Part shown: positions 1 to 6,401 of the stretch, piece by piece
Layout: each line of letters begins with the position of its first letter
Position numbering within the stretch: the stretch's first letter is position 1
Origin: Bacteroidota bacterium
GTDB taxonomy: Bacteria; Bacteroidota; Bacteroidia; UBA8524
NCBI GenBank assembly: GCA_003531115.1
Contig: DQHT01000147.1
Location: 38,110 to 55,536, forward strand
DNA length: 17,427 bases
Direction: 5' to 3'
Notes under the pieces: generated by a model
The model's database searches: none
The model's input: the letters and a program-made list of their open reading frames with translations, nothing else
What the model was told of the DNA's origin: nothing
Translations under genes and position numbers: made by a program

Positions 1-1
1 T

Positions 2-187
2 TGTGCCTGGTTACAGGGTGAGTATGGATTGAAAGATATTTACCTGGGTGTACCTGTGAAATTGGGTAAAAACGGGATCGAAGAAATTATCGAACTCAAA
101 CTCAATGAAAGTGAAAAAGCATTGTTGAATACTTCTGCCACAGCGGTTAAAGAAGTCATGAATGTTTTGGATACGATTGAGTACTAA
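2..187 (+). CDS. mdh: Malate dehydrogenase, C-terminal end (partial)
   Basis: Frame 2 is open from the window edge to the TAA at 185-187 and gives the last 61 residues of a lactate/malate dehydrogenase-type protein. The segment runs [12 protein letters not shown], then [18 protein letters not shown], then a final helix ending VLDTIEY. The xGVPVxxGKNGxExIxEL pattern is the hallmark of the C-terminal domain of the NAD-dependent malate dehydrogenases of Bacteroidota and Chlorobi. The enzyme interconverts malate and oxaloacetate in the cytoplasmic TCA cycle. The active-site and NAD-binding parts lie outside the window, so malate rather than lactate specificity is assigned by resemblance only. A protease-like gene follows after 15 bp and is probably co-transcribed. 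Confidence 0.9.
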   Translation, partial: CAWLQGEYGLKDIYLGVPVKLGKNGIEEIIELKLNESEKALLNTSATAVKEVMNVLDTIEY

Positions 188-202
188 AATTCAGTCAGTT
201 TA

Positions 203-646
203 ATGCCTAAAGCAACCAGCATAAAGATACCTATCACTATTGAAAATATCGATGGTGATGGGTATCATCTTTTTATGGAGATCAAGATTGGCCGAAAAAA
301 ACTTCGTGCTCTTGTTGATACCGGTGCTTCGAAATCAGTGATCGGCAAGGAGTCGATAAGCAAGCTAAAAGGGGTGGAGTCTGTCAGTGAAAGCGAAAGC
401 CAGGCAAAGGGCATAGGAGAACAAATGCTCGATACTACCATTGCCAGGATCAATAAATTAAAAATGGGTACGGCCGAACTTAGAAACCTGCATGTGGGCG
501 TACTCGATCTGAGCCATATCCGAAGTACCTATAAAAGTATTGGCATTGATCCGTTCACCATTATTATTGGTGGCGACGTGCTGGCCCATTTCGGTGCGGT
601 AATCAATTACAAAAAATCCTGGATTCAAATAACGGTTTGCCCTTAA
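203..646 (+). CDS. Retropepsin-like (clan AA) aspartic protease family protein
   Basis: This is a 147-residue protein with the single aspartic-protease signature LVDTGASKSVIG, with the putative catalytic Asp at residue 39. Near the C-terminus IIIGGDVLAHFGAVINY (about 120-136) matches the usual hydrophobic-hydrophobic-G-x-D-x-L element of this fold. One motif in about 150 residues implies a homodimeric enzyme like retroviral proteases. There is no signal peptide or membrane segment, so it is probably cytoplasmic, and its substrate is unknown. The ATG at 203 follows the mdh stop by 15 bp, suggesting one transcript. Its stop codon overlaps the stop of the convergent sugar transferase. Small stand-alone proteins of this family are common in Bacteroidota and mostly uncharacterised. 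I am sure of the fold but not that it is proteolytically active. Confidence 0.82.
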   Translation: MPKATSIKIPITIENIDGDGYHLFMEIKIGRKKLRALVDTGASKSVIGKESISKLKGVESVSESESQAKGIGEQMLDTTIARINKLKMGTAELRNLHVGVLDLSHIRSTYKSIGIDPFTIIIGGDVLAHFGAVINYKKSWIQITVCP

Positions 647-1791
647 ACGTTTTCCTTTTGCAGGAGGGCAGGGATCGTTTTTAAGATCAACTTAATATCT
701 CTTCGAAAAGAGTAATCCCGCGCATAGTCATTATCGAGCTGCATACGTTCTTCTTCGCTCATTTCTCCTTTTCCGCGTTTGGTTACCTGCCAGAGTCCTG
801 TAATACCCGCAGGGGCCAAAAAACGTCGTGCAAAACGGTCGGTGGTAATTTTTTCTGCCTCATACAAGGGTAAAGGCCGGTTACCCACAATCGACATATC
901 GCCAATAAACACATTCCAGAGCTGAGGCAATTCGTCGAGGCTGGTATTTCGTATGAATTTCCCCACCCGGGTCACTCGCGGGTCGTCTTTGATCTTGATA
1001 AAGGTGGCTCCTTCTTTTTCTTTTTTTAACTGGCGGAATTCTGCTTCGGTTAAAGCCATTCCATCGGTGTATAAAAGTCCGCTTGCATTTTCTGATGTTT
1101 TTGACCTGCTTTCATCACCGGCCGTGTTCGGGTCTGTCGCTGTGCCGTACTGATTCAGGTGTTTCAGCTCCTTGAGCCGGGAATCAGCCCCGGTATACAT
1201 GGAGCGGAACTTGTAAAATTTAAAGGCTTGAAAACCGGTTCCGATACGCCAGGAATAATAAAAAACAGGTCCCTTTGATTCGATCCGGATGGCCAGGGCA
1301 ATGAGAAGAAACAGGGGAAGGAGCAAAATAAGCGCACAAAAGGAGCTTATCACGTCAAACAAACGTTTGACCAGGGGCATTTGATAGCGAATATCAGCAG
1401 TGTTGTCAAGTGTATATTTGGCAGGATGTTCGATCAAATAATTCATGCGGCGGATCACATCCTCAGCAGTGCTCGATTCGTCAAACATTTCGCTGAGCTT
1501 GGAACGTAAGGCTGCCTCTCTGTTTAACTGGGTAATTCTCCCTGTTTTCCATACGAGCGGATATATGCCCAAACTGGCCAGTTTTTGGATGATCTGAAGG
1601 GGCGGACGCTCACTTCCGAAAAAGATGAGCCCGTTGATATGGCTGATGCTTTTTTCCTGGAGCCCGTGAATGAGGGATACGAGGTCGTCGTAGGGAAGAA
1701 TATTGAATTCAGACTCAAGTACTTCCATATCAAAGGAAAAAGGAGATTTATTTACATGGACGCAGGCGATCCTATATTTTTTCTCCTCCAT
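643..1791 (-). CDS. Polyisoprenyl-phosphate sugar-1-phosphate transferase with an N-terminal receiver-like region
   Basis: This is a 382-residue initiating glycosyltransferase of the bacterial sugar transferase (WcaJ/WbaP-like) family, which moves a sugar-1-phosphate onto a lipid carrier at the inner membrane to start exopolysaccharide or O-antigen units. A membrane helix (about 148-170) is followed by KGPVFYYSWRIG, FKFYKFRSMY, DDPRVTRVGKFIR (269-281), TSLDELPQLWNV with the catalytic-type D286-E287 pair, GDMSIVGNRPLPLYE and GITGLWQV. An extra, partly polar stretch (about 212-262) interrupts the domain, as in other Bacteroidota members. The first ~120 residues are not a membrane bundle. They look like a degenerate response-regulator receiver or Rossmann-like domain without a clear phospho-acceptor. 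The gene starts 3 bp after the stop of a true receiver gene, so the two are probably translationally coupled. Confidence 0.88.
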   Translation of the reverse strand: MEEKKYRIACVHVNKSPFSFDMEVLESEFNILPYDDLVSLIHGLQEKSISHINGLIFFGSERPPLQIIQKLASLGIYPLVWKTGRITQLNREAALRSKLSEMFDESSTAEDVIRRMNYLIEHPAKYTLDNTADIRYQMPLVKRLFDVISSFCALILLLPLFLLIALAIRIESKGPVFYYSWRIGTGFQAFKFYKFRSMYTGADSRLKELKHLNQYGTATDPNTAGDESRSKTSENASGLLYTDGMALTEAEFRQLKKEKEGATFIKIKDDPRVTRVGKFIRNTSLDELPQLWNVFIGDMSIVGNRPLPLYEAEKITTDRFARRFLAPAGITGLWQVTKRGKGEMSEEERMQLDNDYARDYSFRRDIKLILKTIPALLQKENV

Positions 1792-1794
1792 GGC

Positions 1795-2169
1795 TTAGCG
1801 CATCCTTCTGAAAATATTGTTGATCCGGGCCTCTAATTCTTCCGGATTAAAAGGTTTTATCAGGTAGTCATCTGCTCCGGCATTCAGGCATTTGATCTTG
1901 TCGGCTGTATTTTCGTTTCCGCTCAGCATGATCAAAGGCACGTCGCGATACAGGCCGCTCGAACGAATTTGCAGGATAAATTCGAATCCATTCATCTCCG
2001 GCATATTCATGTCGGCGACGATCACATCAGGCATATTTCCCTGCTGCAACCATTGCACCGCTTCCTGTCCGTTATTTTTCTGAACGACCTTGTATTTCTT
2101 CCCGAAAACAAAATCCAGTATCATCAGGATGGATTTCTCATCATCCACTGCCAACAGTGTTTTTTCCAT
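1795..2169 (-). CDS. Single-domain response regulator (CheY-like receiver)
   Basis: This 124-residue protein is a receiver domain and nothing more. It has the acidic pair D9-D10 in LLAVDDEKS, the phospho-acceptor D53 in DVIVADMNMPEMNG, S83 in IMLSGN, and the switch lysine K105 in DYLIKPFNPEEL. All residues needed for phosphorylation by a histidine kinase are present, and there is no output domain. The sugar transferase gene lies 3 bp downstream and carries a receiver-like N-terminus of its own, so the likely role is control of polysaccharide initiation by protein contact (inferred). No histidine kinase is encoded in the window. The start at 2169 is the first ATG and fits the usual receiver N-terminus. 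Confidence 0.93.
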   Translation of the reverse strand: MEKTLLAVDDEKSILMILDFVFGKKYKVVQKNNGQEAVQWLQQGNMPDVIVADMNMPEMNGFEFILQIRSSGLYRDVPLIMLSGNENTADKIKCLNAGADDYLIKPFNPEELEARINNIFRRMR

Positions 2170-2200
2170 TTAAAAATCCCCCGATCAGTTTTATGCCCGT

Positions 2201-2208
2201 CAAAGCTA
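2201..2208 (-). promoter_or_regulatory. Possible -7 box (TAnnTTTG) for the receiver-sugar transferase operon
   Basis: Read on the minus strand, the bases give TAGCTTTG, a full match to the Bacteroidota -7 consensus, 31 bp before the receiver start at 2169 and within the 68-bp gap after the DUF3078 gene. No TTG sits at the expected distance upstream for the -33 element. It suggests the pair can be transcribed separately from the upstream genes. Confidence 0.35.
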
Positions 2209-2237
2209 CAAAAAGCCTTCAATACGGGTTTAAATTA

Positions 2238-3212
2238 TTAGCCAAACTTGTACGAAATACCAATGCCCAACACTTGTTTGAACTGGGTGCGCGGTCCTCT
2301 TTGTTCTGGCCGGTCTTTAATTTCTATCAAAATATCCTGGTCATAGATGAGGTGGGTAAAGAGGGTGGCCGACATAAACTTGTTCACTTTCATGTTGATA
2401 TTGGTTTCCCAGTTCACGTCGACATTCTTCCGGTTCGGCTTGTTTTCATCTGTATAATTATTAAACAGGTCGAGCTTCGATTTCAGATTCACGTTTTTAA
2501 GGATATCGTAGTCGACCATGACCATTACAAAGGCCCCGATCTCAGGCCGAAAACGCTGGCCTGGCGTGATTACGGCAAAAGTTACCGGGTCAAGAACAGC
2601 CCTTTTTACCCCGTAATCTCCGGAGTCGGCATGGCGTTGTTCGTTAACAAAAGTAAATTTCCCTGCAATGGGGGCAATGAGTACGCTAAAGTGTTTGTTT
2701 TTCGAATAACTCATCCCCAGGGCAAACTGCATCCAGGCTGGCGACATAAAATTGGAGACCATTCTGCCTTCAGTAAAGGTAGCATCAAACTGGGTCTTGA
2801 AAGAGGCAAATCCGGCATAGTACCAGTCGCCAAAAGCCTTACGGCCAATACGCGAGTTTAACTCGATCCGGTCATCATTTTTTTGCAGGGGTGTACCATC
2901 CGCCTTGACCATCCCATAATTGAGCAATAAAGTATTCTCCCAAAGGATTTTTTCGCTTTTATAACGTGCCTGCAGGTTGGAGTTACCCAGTATTGCATAA
3001 GAGCCTGTTCCTCCCGCTGCCCAGTTATTTAAAGAAGTTTGTGAAAAATTGAGGTTAAAAATGCCCGAATATTTCCAGCCCATTATCGTGTCGCTATCGG
3101 TAACCTTGGTCTTTTTCAGTTCATCGCCTTCCTGTTTGATTACCTGAGCAGAAAGTGACAAAAACAAACAACCGAAGATCAGGGCTGTTCCAATACGTTT
3201 AAATGGTTTCAT
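2238..3212 (-). CDS. DUF3078 family protein, probable outer-membrane or exported beta protein
   Basis: This is a 324-residue protein with a signal peptide (MKPFKRIG, then a hydrophobic core ending SLSAQ at about residue 23). The mature part carries the family signature FSQTSLNNWAAGGTGSY near residues 56-72, followed by many alternating aromatic and polar strands such as WENTLLLNYGMV, DWYYAGFASFKTQF and VNLKSKLDLFNNY. It ends in a strand with an aromatic residue next to the C-terminus (GISYKFG), typical of outer-membrane beta barrels. DUF3078 is found mainly in Bacteroidota and its function is unknown. Its ATG lies 11 bp after the stop of the coiled-coil gene, so the two probably form one operon. 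The family assignment rests on the conserved NNWAAGG motif and I am fairly confident of it. Confidence 0.82.
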   Translation of the reverse strand: MKPFKRIGTALIFGCLFLSLSAQVIKQEGDELKKTKVTDSDTIMGWKYSGIFNLNFSQTSLNNWAAGGTGSYAILGNSNLQARYKSEKILWENTLLLNYGMVKADGTPLQKNDDRIELNSRIGRKAFGDWYYAGFASFKTQFDATFTEGRMVSNFMSPAWMQFALGMSYSKNKHFSVLIAPIAGKFTFVNEQRHADSGDYGVKRAVLDPVTFAVITPGQRFRPEIGAFVMVMVDYDILKNVNLKSKLDLFNNYTDENKPNRKNVDVNWETNINMKVNKFMSATLFTHLIYDQDILIEIKDRPEQRGPRTQFKQVLGIGISYKFG

Positions 3213-3223
3213 AGGTTTTGGTT

Positions 3224-4135
3224 TTAGCGCAAGCGTATATCCTGACTTCCTACCAGGAAGCCGTCGGCATAAATCTCAGCTTTATAATTCCCTTCTTCCC
3301 ACTCGCTTCCTTTGTCGTAATAGAAGGTCACATCCTGGCCGGTATTGTCGAAATCGATCTCATGAACCATGGTATACAGGAACTCCTCGCTACCTACGTT
3401 AAAGGTTCCTCCTCCCAAACTTTCGTTCGACAGGGTAGTTCCACCTGGTCCAATAATTCGAAGATAGAATTTTTTAGCCCCGAGGTCAGCAACATAATTC
3501 AGGTCAAGTTTAAACTGAATCTTCATCAGGTCGACGCGGTTGGAACGTGAGGTCTCTGTTTCTCTGCCGCTGCTTCGTTTGTTAATGCCAAGCACATTCA
3601 AACTGGTAAGACTCAGTTTTTTTCCAAGGTTTACTTTGTTTTCCAGGGCAATGGTCTTCATGGTCAGGTTTTCCGTTTTGCCCCTTTCCTGATTCAGGGT
3701 TTCCTGTATTTCCTTATTCTGCTTCTGGAGTTTTTCGTTTTTCTCCGTCAGTGCAGCAATTTCCGACTGGTATTTTTTCACATAGTAGCGCAGTTTTTCC
3801 AACTCTTCCCGCGCGACACCCAGCTTTTTGCGGTCTTTTAAGAGAAGTTCGATCTCCGCGGCTTTGGCCTGGATCTCTTTGGTTTTTTCCACAAGCAGTG
3901 AATCCATCCCCAGCGTCTGGCCTTTTAATTCTTCCACCTGAGCCATGGTTTCTTTCAGGATTGAGTCGATCTCATTCCTGGCATCTTCAACTTCAGTAAG
4001 CTCTTCCGTAGTGCTGGTGAGCTCTTTGTCTGTGTTTACATAATGGTAGATAAAAAAACCATTCATGATCAAAAGAACGATGATGATGGTGATCAGGTAA
4101 ACTTTGCTTCTGTCTTGCGATTGACGCGTTTCCAT
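3224..4135 (-). CDS. Membrane-anchored coiled-coil protein of unknown function
   Basis: I do not recognise a named family. Starting at the ATG at 4135 the protein has 303 residues: a short basic N-terminus, one membrane helix (about 12-33, ITIIIVLLIMNGFFIYHYV), a long Glu/Lys/Gln-rich coiled coil (about 35-170), then a beta-rich C-terminal domain (about 190-303) with FYLRIIGPGGTTL and FYYDKGSEWEEGNYKAEIY. The topology suggests an inner-membrane anchor with the coiled coil and beta domain in the periplasm. The frame stays open 18 codons further upstream to 4189, but a TAnnTTTG box lies inside that extension and the extension reads like non-coding sequence, so I prefer 4135. Such proteins are often mislabelled as chromosome-partition proteins because of the coiled coil. 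The DUF3078 gene follows at 11 bp. Confidence 0.75.
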   Translation of the reverse strand: METRQSQDRSKVYLITIIIVLLIMNGFFIYHYVNTDKELTSTTEELTEVEDARNEIDSILKETMAQVEELKGQTLGMDSLLVEKTKEIQAKAAEIELLLKDRKKLGVAREELEKLRYYVKKYQSEIAALTEKNEKLQKQNKEIQETLNQERGKTENLTMKTIALENKVNLGKKLSLTSLNVLGINKRSSGRETETSRSNRVDLMKIQFKLDLNYVADLGAKKFYLRIIGPGGTTLSNESLGGGTFNVGSEEFLYTMVHEIDFDNTGQDVTFYYDKGSEWEEGNYKAEIYADGFLVGSQDIRLR

Positions 4136-4148
4136 ACTTGAGTTTTTG

Positions 4149-4156
4149 CAAAAATA
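4149..4156 (-). promoter_or_regulatory. Possible -7 box for the coiled-coil/DUF3078 operon
   Basis: On the minus strand the bases read TATTTTTG, matching TAnnTTTG, 13 bp before the ATG at 4135. The upstream TTG element is not evident. Its position inside the longest open frame supports choosing the later start. It lies back to back with the rfbC promoter in a 91-bp divergent region. Confidence 0.4.
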
Positions 4157-4179
4157 GCTAAATATACCCGAATGGAAAG

Positions 4180-4209
4180 TTGCAGGCATCGGGCTAAGGT
4201 TTAACTTTG
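4180..4209 (+). promoter_or_regulatory. Bacteroidota-type promoter of rfbC (TTG-N19-TAACTTTG)
   Basis: TTG at 4180-4182 and TAACTTTG at 4202-4209 are separated by 19 bp, fitting the primary sigma factor pattern of Bacteroidota (-33 TTG, -7 TAnnTTTG). The box ends 17 bp before the GTG start at 4227, implying a leader of about ten bases. The carA promoter in this window has the same elements with the same spacing. Confidence 0.6.
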
Positions 4210-4226
4210 CCCATTATCGGTGATAC

Positions 4227-4769
4227 GTGGAAGTAAAAGAAATTTTTATAGAAGGCCCCCTGCTCATACAACCCAGGGTTTTTTTTGATGAGCGCGGCTA
4301 TTTTTTCGAAAGTTACAATAAGGATATTTTCAATAGCTTAGGAGTGGATGAGGAGTTTTTACAAGACAACCAAAGTCTTTCCCAAAAAGGGGCTCTGAGA
4401 GGATTGCATTTCCAGGCGCCTCCTTTCGCACAAGGAAAATTGGTGCGTGTTGCCCGCGGTGCCGTGTATGATGTGATCGTGGATATTCGGAAAAATTCTG
4501 CTACCTATGGACAACATTACGGGGTAGAACTGAGTGAAAATAATTTTACCATGTTATGGATACCCGTGGGTTTTGCACATGGATTTAGCACGCTCGCCGA
4601 CAACACACTTTTTCAATACAAATGCACCCAGGTTTACAACAAAGCCAGCGAAGGTGGAGTAATATGGAATGACGCGGAAATCGGAATAAACTGGCAGATC
4701 GACAATCCGATATTATCCGAAAAAGACCTGCTTTTACCTGCTTTGAAGGATTTGAAAAGTCCTTTTTAA
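4227..4769 (+). CDS. rfbC: dTDP-4-dehydrorhamnose 3,5-epimerase
   Basis: This 180-residue cupin enzyme matches the family's usual length. It epimerises C3 and C5 of dTDP-4-dehydro-6-deoxyglucose, the third step of dTDP-L-rhamnose synthesis in the cytoplasm. Visible signatures are FFDERGYFFESYN, the substrate-binding stretch GALRGLHFQAPP with the catalytic-base His at 61, GKLVRVARGAVYDVIVDIR with K71, R77 and D86, WIPVGFAHGF, and FQYKCT with the catalytic-type Tyr131. The start is GTG at 4227, with no in-frame ATG that would keep the conserved N-terminus. The usual partners rmlA, rmlB and rmlD are absent here, so the pathway genes are scattered or lie elsewhere. With the nearby sugar transferase it suggests surface polysaccharide synthesis. 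Confidence 0.93.
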   Translation: MEVKEIFIEGPLLIQPRVFFDERGYFFESYNKDIFNSLGVDEEFLQDNQSLSQKGALRGLHFQAPPFAQGKLVRVARGAVYDVIVDIRKNSATYGQHYGVELSENNFTMLWIPVGFAHGFSTLADNTLFQYKCTQVYNKASEGGVIWNDAEIGINWQIDNPILSEKDLLLPALKDLKSPF

Positions 4770-4805
4770 CTGATAATTGTCATATTCCTCTTTTAATGGA
4801 AATCT

Positions 4806-4813
4806 TATTCTTG
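4806..4813 (+). promoter_or_regulatory. Possible -7 box for tryptophan 2,3-dioxygenase
   Basis: TATTCTTG differs from TAnnTTTG at one position and lies 4 bp before the ATG at 4818. The nearest upstream TTG (4777-4779) is 26 bp away, longer than the 19 bp of the two better promoters here. It is weak evidence for separate expression. The gene may instead be read from the rfbC promoter across the 48-bp gap. Confidence 0.25.
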
Positions 4814-4817
4814 CAAC

Positions 4818-5735
4818 ATGGATTTAAAACCTGAAATATTGGATCTCCTCGAAAAATTGGAGGAAAAATACAAAGCTACCGGACAGGATATTCAATCTTA
4901 CCTCGAAGGACTCCTTTACGCCGACTACGTAACTTATTGGGATTATATACAAACCGACACCCTCTTGTCCCTGCAAAAACCGCGTACGCAGATACCGGAT
5001 GAGGAAATATTTATCATGTACCATCAGGTAACCGAGCTGTATTTTAAGCTGGTATTGCATGAAATGAAGCAGGTAGCCACCAAAACCGACCTTACTCCCG
5101 GGTTCATGGCTACCCGTGTTACCCGGATGAACCGTTATTTTGAAACCCTGACCCAGTCATTTGCCATCATGATCGATGGGATGGAGGTGGAGCAGTTCCT
5201 GAAATTCAGGATGGCCTTGTTGCCCGCTTCTGGATTTCAATCTGCCCAATACAGGATGATCGAGATCCTCTCTACCGACTTCATCAATCTGGTGGGTAAA
5301 GATTTTCGTGCAGGTTTTGGTCATGACGCCTCTATTGCAGAGATGTACGACAAAATTTACTGGAAAGCCGGAGCCACCGAACTGGCTACCGGAAAGAAGA
5401 CACATACACTCATCCAGTTTGAACAGAAATACAGCGCTACCTTTATCGAACTTGGAGAAAAATACCGAAATACAAACCTGTGGCAAAGGTTTAGTGAATT
5501 GAATTCAAAAGACGAAGCCCTGCTGCACGCCATGAAGGAGTTCGATCTGAACGTAAATATTCGCTGGCCCATGGTGCACATGAAATCGGCTGCACGTTAT
5601 CTGAGAAAAAACCCCGAAGACATCAAAGCAACAGGCGGTACTAACTGGCAGAAATACCTGTCGCCTCCTATTCAGAGAAGGATTTTCTATCCGAGTATTT
5701 GGTCTGAGGGTGAGCTGGCTTCCTGGGGGAGATAA
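4818..5735 (+). CDS. kynA: Tryptophan 2,3-dioxygenase
   Basis: This 305-residue heme enzyme converts L-tryptophan to N-formylkynurenine, the first and committing step of kynurenine-type tryptophan breakdown in the cytoplasm. Family signatures are in order: EIFIMYHQVTELYFKL with H69 and E73 near the heme pocket, FRMALLPASGFQSAQYR (130-146) with the substrate-carboxylate Arg at 131, and IRWPMVHMKSAARYL where H254 matches the proximal heme ligand. A shortened ATGGTNW (271-277) stands for the usual GTGGSSG loop and keeps T272. The protein ends with the YPSIW segment. Length and motif order fit intact bacterial members. No formamidase, kynureninase or kynurenine monooxygenase gene is next to it. 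The only candidate pathway neighbour is the convergent RidA-like gene. Confidence 0.93.
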   Translation: MDLKPEILDLLEKLEEKYKATGQDIQSYLEGLLYADYVTYWDYIQTDTLLSLQKPRTQIPDEEIFIMYHQVTELYFKLVLHEMKQVATKTDLTPGFMATRVTRMNRYFETLTQSFAIMIDGMEVEQFLKFRMALLPASGFQSAQYRMIEILSTDFINLVGKDFRAGFGHDASIAEMYDKIYWKAGATELATGKKTHTLIQFEQKYSATFIELGEKYRNTNLWQRFSELNSKDEALLHAMKEFDLNVNIRWPMVHMKSAARYLRKNPEDIKATGGTNWQKYLSPPIQRRIFYPSIWSEGELASWGR

Positions 5736-5739
5736 GGAA

Positions 5740-5803
5740 GTTTTCAGTTTTCACCCGCCTTCGCGAAATTGCTTCGGCGGGTAAAAGTTTTCAGTGTTCA
5801 GTG
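5740..5803. repeat. Hairpin flanked by GTTTTCAGT direct repeats (possible dispersed intergenic element)
   Basis: GTTTTCAGT occurs at 5740-5748 and again at 5787-5795, on both sides of a GC-rich inverted repeat, and a partial copy GTTCAGTG follows. The block starts 4 bp after the dioxygenase stop. The composition differs from the flanking genes and resembles short intergenic repeats seen in other Bacteroidota genomes (recalled, not searched). Only one copy is present in the window. Confidence 0.4.
5749..5786. terminator. GC-rich hairpin between convergent genes, possible terminator
   Basis: ACCCGCC (5753-5759) pairs with GGCGGGT (5776-5782). The stem extends outward by three A:T pairs after one mismatch, and the loop is 16 bases. 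It sits 13 bp after the dioxygenase stop, in the convergent gap with the RidA-like gene. There is no clean T-run after the stem on either strand, so an intrinsic terminator is plausible but not certain. Confidence 0.4.
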
Positions 5804-5875
5804 GGCTAATCAATCCCCTCATCTCCTCACCCCCTAAACTCCCCATCAAAGGTCTTTGCTAAATCTTTCTCCTTA

Positions 5876-5939
5876 TCTCCAAGTCCCCTCGTCCCCCAGT
5901 CTCCAAGTCTCCAAGTCCCCTCGTCTCCAAGTCTCCTCA
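5876..5939. repeat. Tandem octamer array, eight units of 8 bp
   Basis: The sequence divides exactly into eight 8-mers: TCTCCAAG (four copies), TCCCCTCG (two copies), TCCCCCAG and TCTCCTCA. The array stops one base before the stop codon of the RidA-like gene (5941). On the minus strand it is G/A-rich and would form the start of that gene's 3' untranslated RNA. The preceding bases 5804-5875 are also C/T-rich but show no strict period. The units are far too short and lack the spacers needed for a CRISPR array. Confidence 0.75.
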
Positions 5940-5940
5940 T

Positions 5941-6360
5941 TTAGACAGTAGCAATAACCTTCAGTTCAATCCCAATCGGTGTCGGTAAACAATTAATCTC
6001 AATAGTAGTCCGGCAGGGAGGATTTTCTTTAAAATACTCCGCCCAAAGGGCATTGTAAATTTTGAAATCGTCTTTCATATTGGTCAGAAAAACGGTGACA
6101 TCAATGATGTTCTCCCAGCTTGAACCGGCATCTTCGAGGATATAGCGTACATTTTGAAATACAGAATGGCATTGAGTGGCGATATCATAGGAGAGGATAG
6201 TGCCGTTTTCATCAAGCTCCACACCCGGTATTTTTTTGCTTCCGCGTTCACGGGGTCCAACCCCGCTGAGGAATAACAGATTGCCTACTTTTTTGGCGTG
6301 GGGGTAAAGTCCTACGGGCTCGGGGGCTTTGCTCGAGTTAATATCCTTATTCTGCATCAT
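5941..6360 (-). CDS. RidA-family protein, possible 2-aminomuconate deaminase
   Basis: This 139-residue protein is of the RidA (YjgF/YER057c/UK114) family, small trimeric enzymes that hydrolyse enamines and imines or act as specific deaminases. It shows GLYPHAKKVGNLLFLSGVGP, a Q-x6-N-x2-x-L helix (QNVRYIL), VTVFLTNM, and PPCRTTIEI with the key Arg at 117 followed by IELKVIATV with E132. The YPHAKKVGN and LFLSGxGPR region and the GVELDENG stretch resemble 2-aminomuconate deaminases more than housekeeping RidA, which usually has AIGPY near the N-terminus. This would fit the kynurenine/3-hydroxyanthranilate route begun by the neighbouring dioxygenase, but the specific role is inferred. Two ATGs in tandem (6360, 6357) could start it. 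It follows the WD40 gene by 41 bp. Confidence 0.85.
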   Translation of the reverse strand: MMQNKDINSSKAPEPVGLYPHAKKVGNLLFLSGVGPRERGSKKIPGVELDENGTILSYDIATQCHSVFQNVRYILEDAGSSWENIIDVTVFLTNMKDDFKIYNALWAEYFKENPPCRTTIEINCLPTPIGIELKVIATV

Positions 6361-6401
6361 TCAAAATTTTGACGCAAGGTAAAAAAGTTTGAGGCATTAG
6401 C

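Noticed and set aside
2157-2861. Long open frame on the plus strand (234 codons)
   Set aside because: It lies antisense to the DUF3078 gene, shows no family motif, and the minus-strand product has a signal peptide and clear conserved motifs. It is a shadow of the real gene.
643-3212. Polysaccharide biosynthesis island spanning the sugar transferase to rfbC
   Set aside because: Only two genes relate to polysaccharide synthesis. No Wzx, Wzy, Wza/Wzc, other glycosyltransferases or other rml genes are present, so it is not a cluster within this window.
4136-4189. Longer start for the coiled-coil protein (18 extra residues)
   Set aside because: The extension overlaps the promoter boxes of the divergent region, and the shorter start places the membrane helix at the usual distance from the N-terminus.
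5876-5939. Repeat array considered as CRISPR
   Set aside because: The units are 8 bp with no spacers and there are no cas genes nearby. It is a simple tandem repeat.
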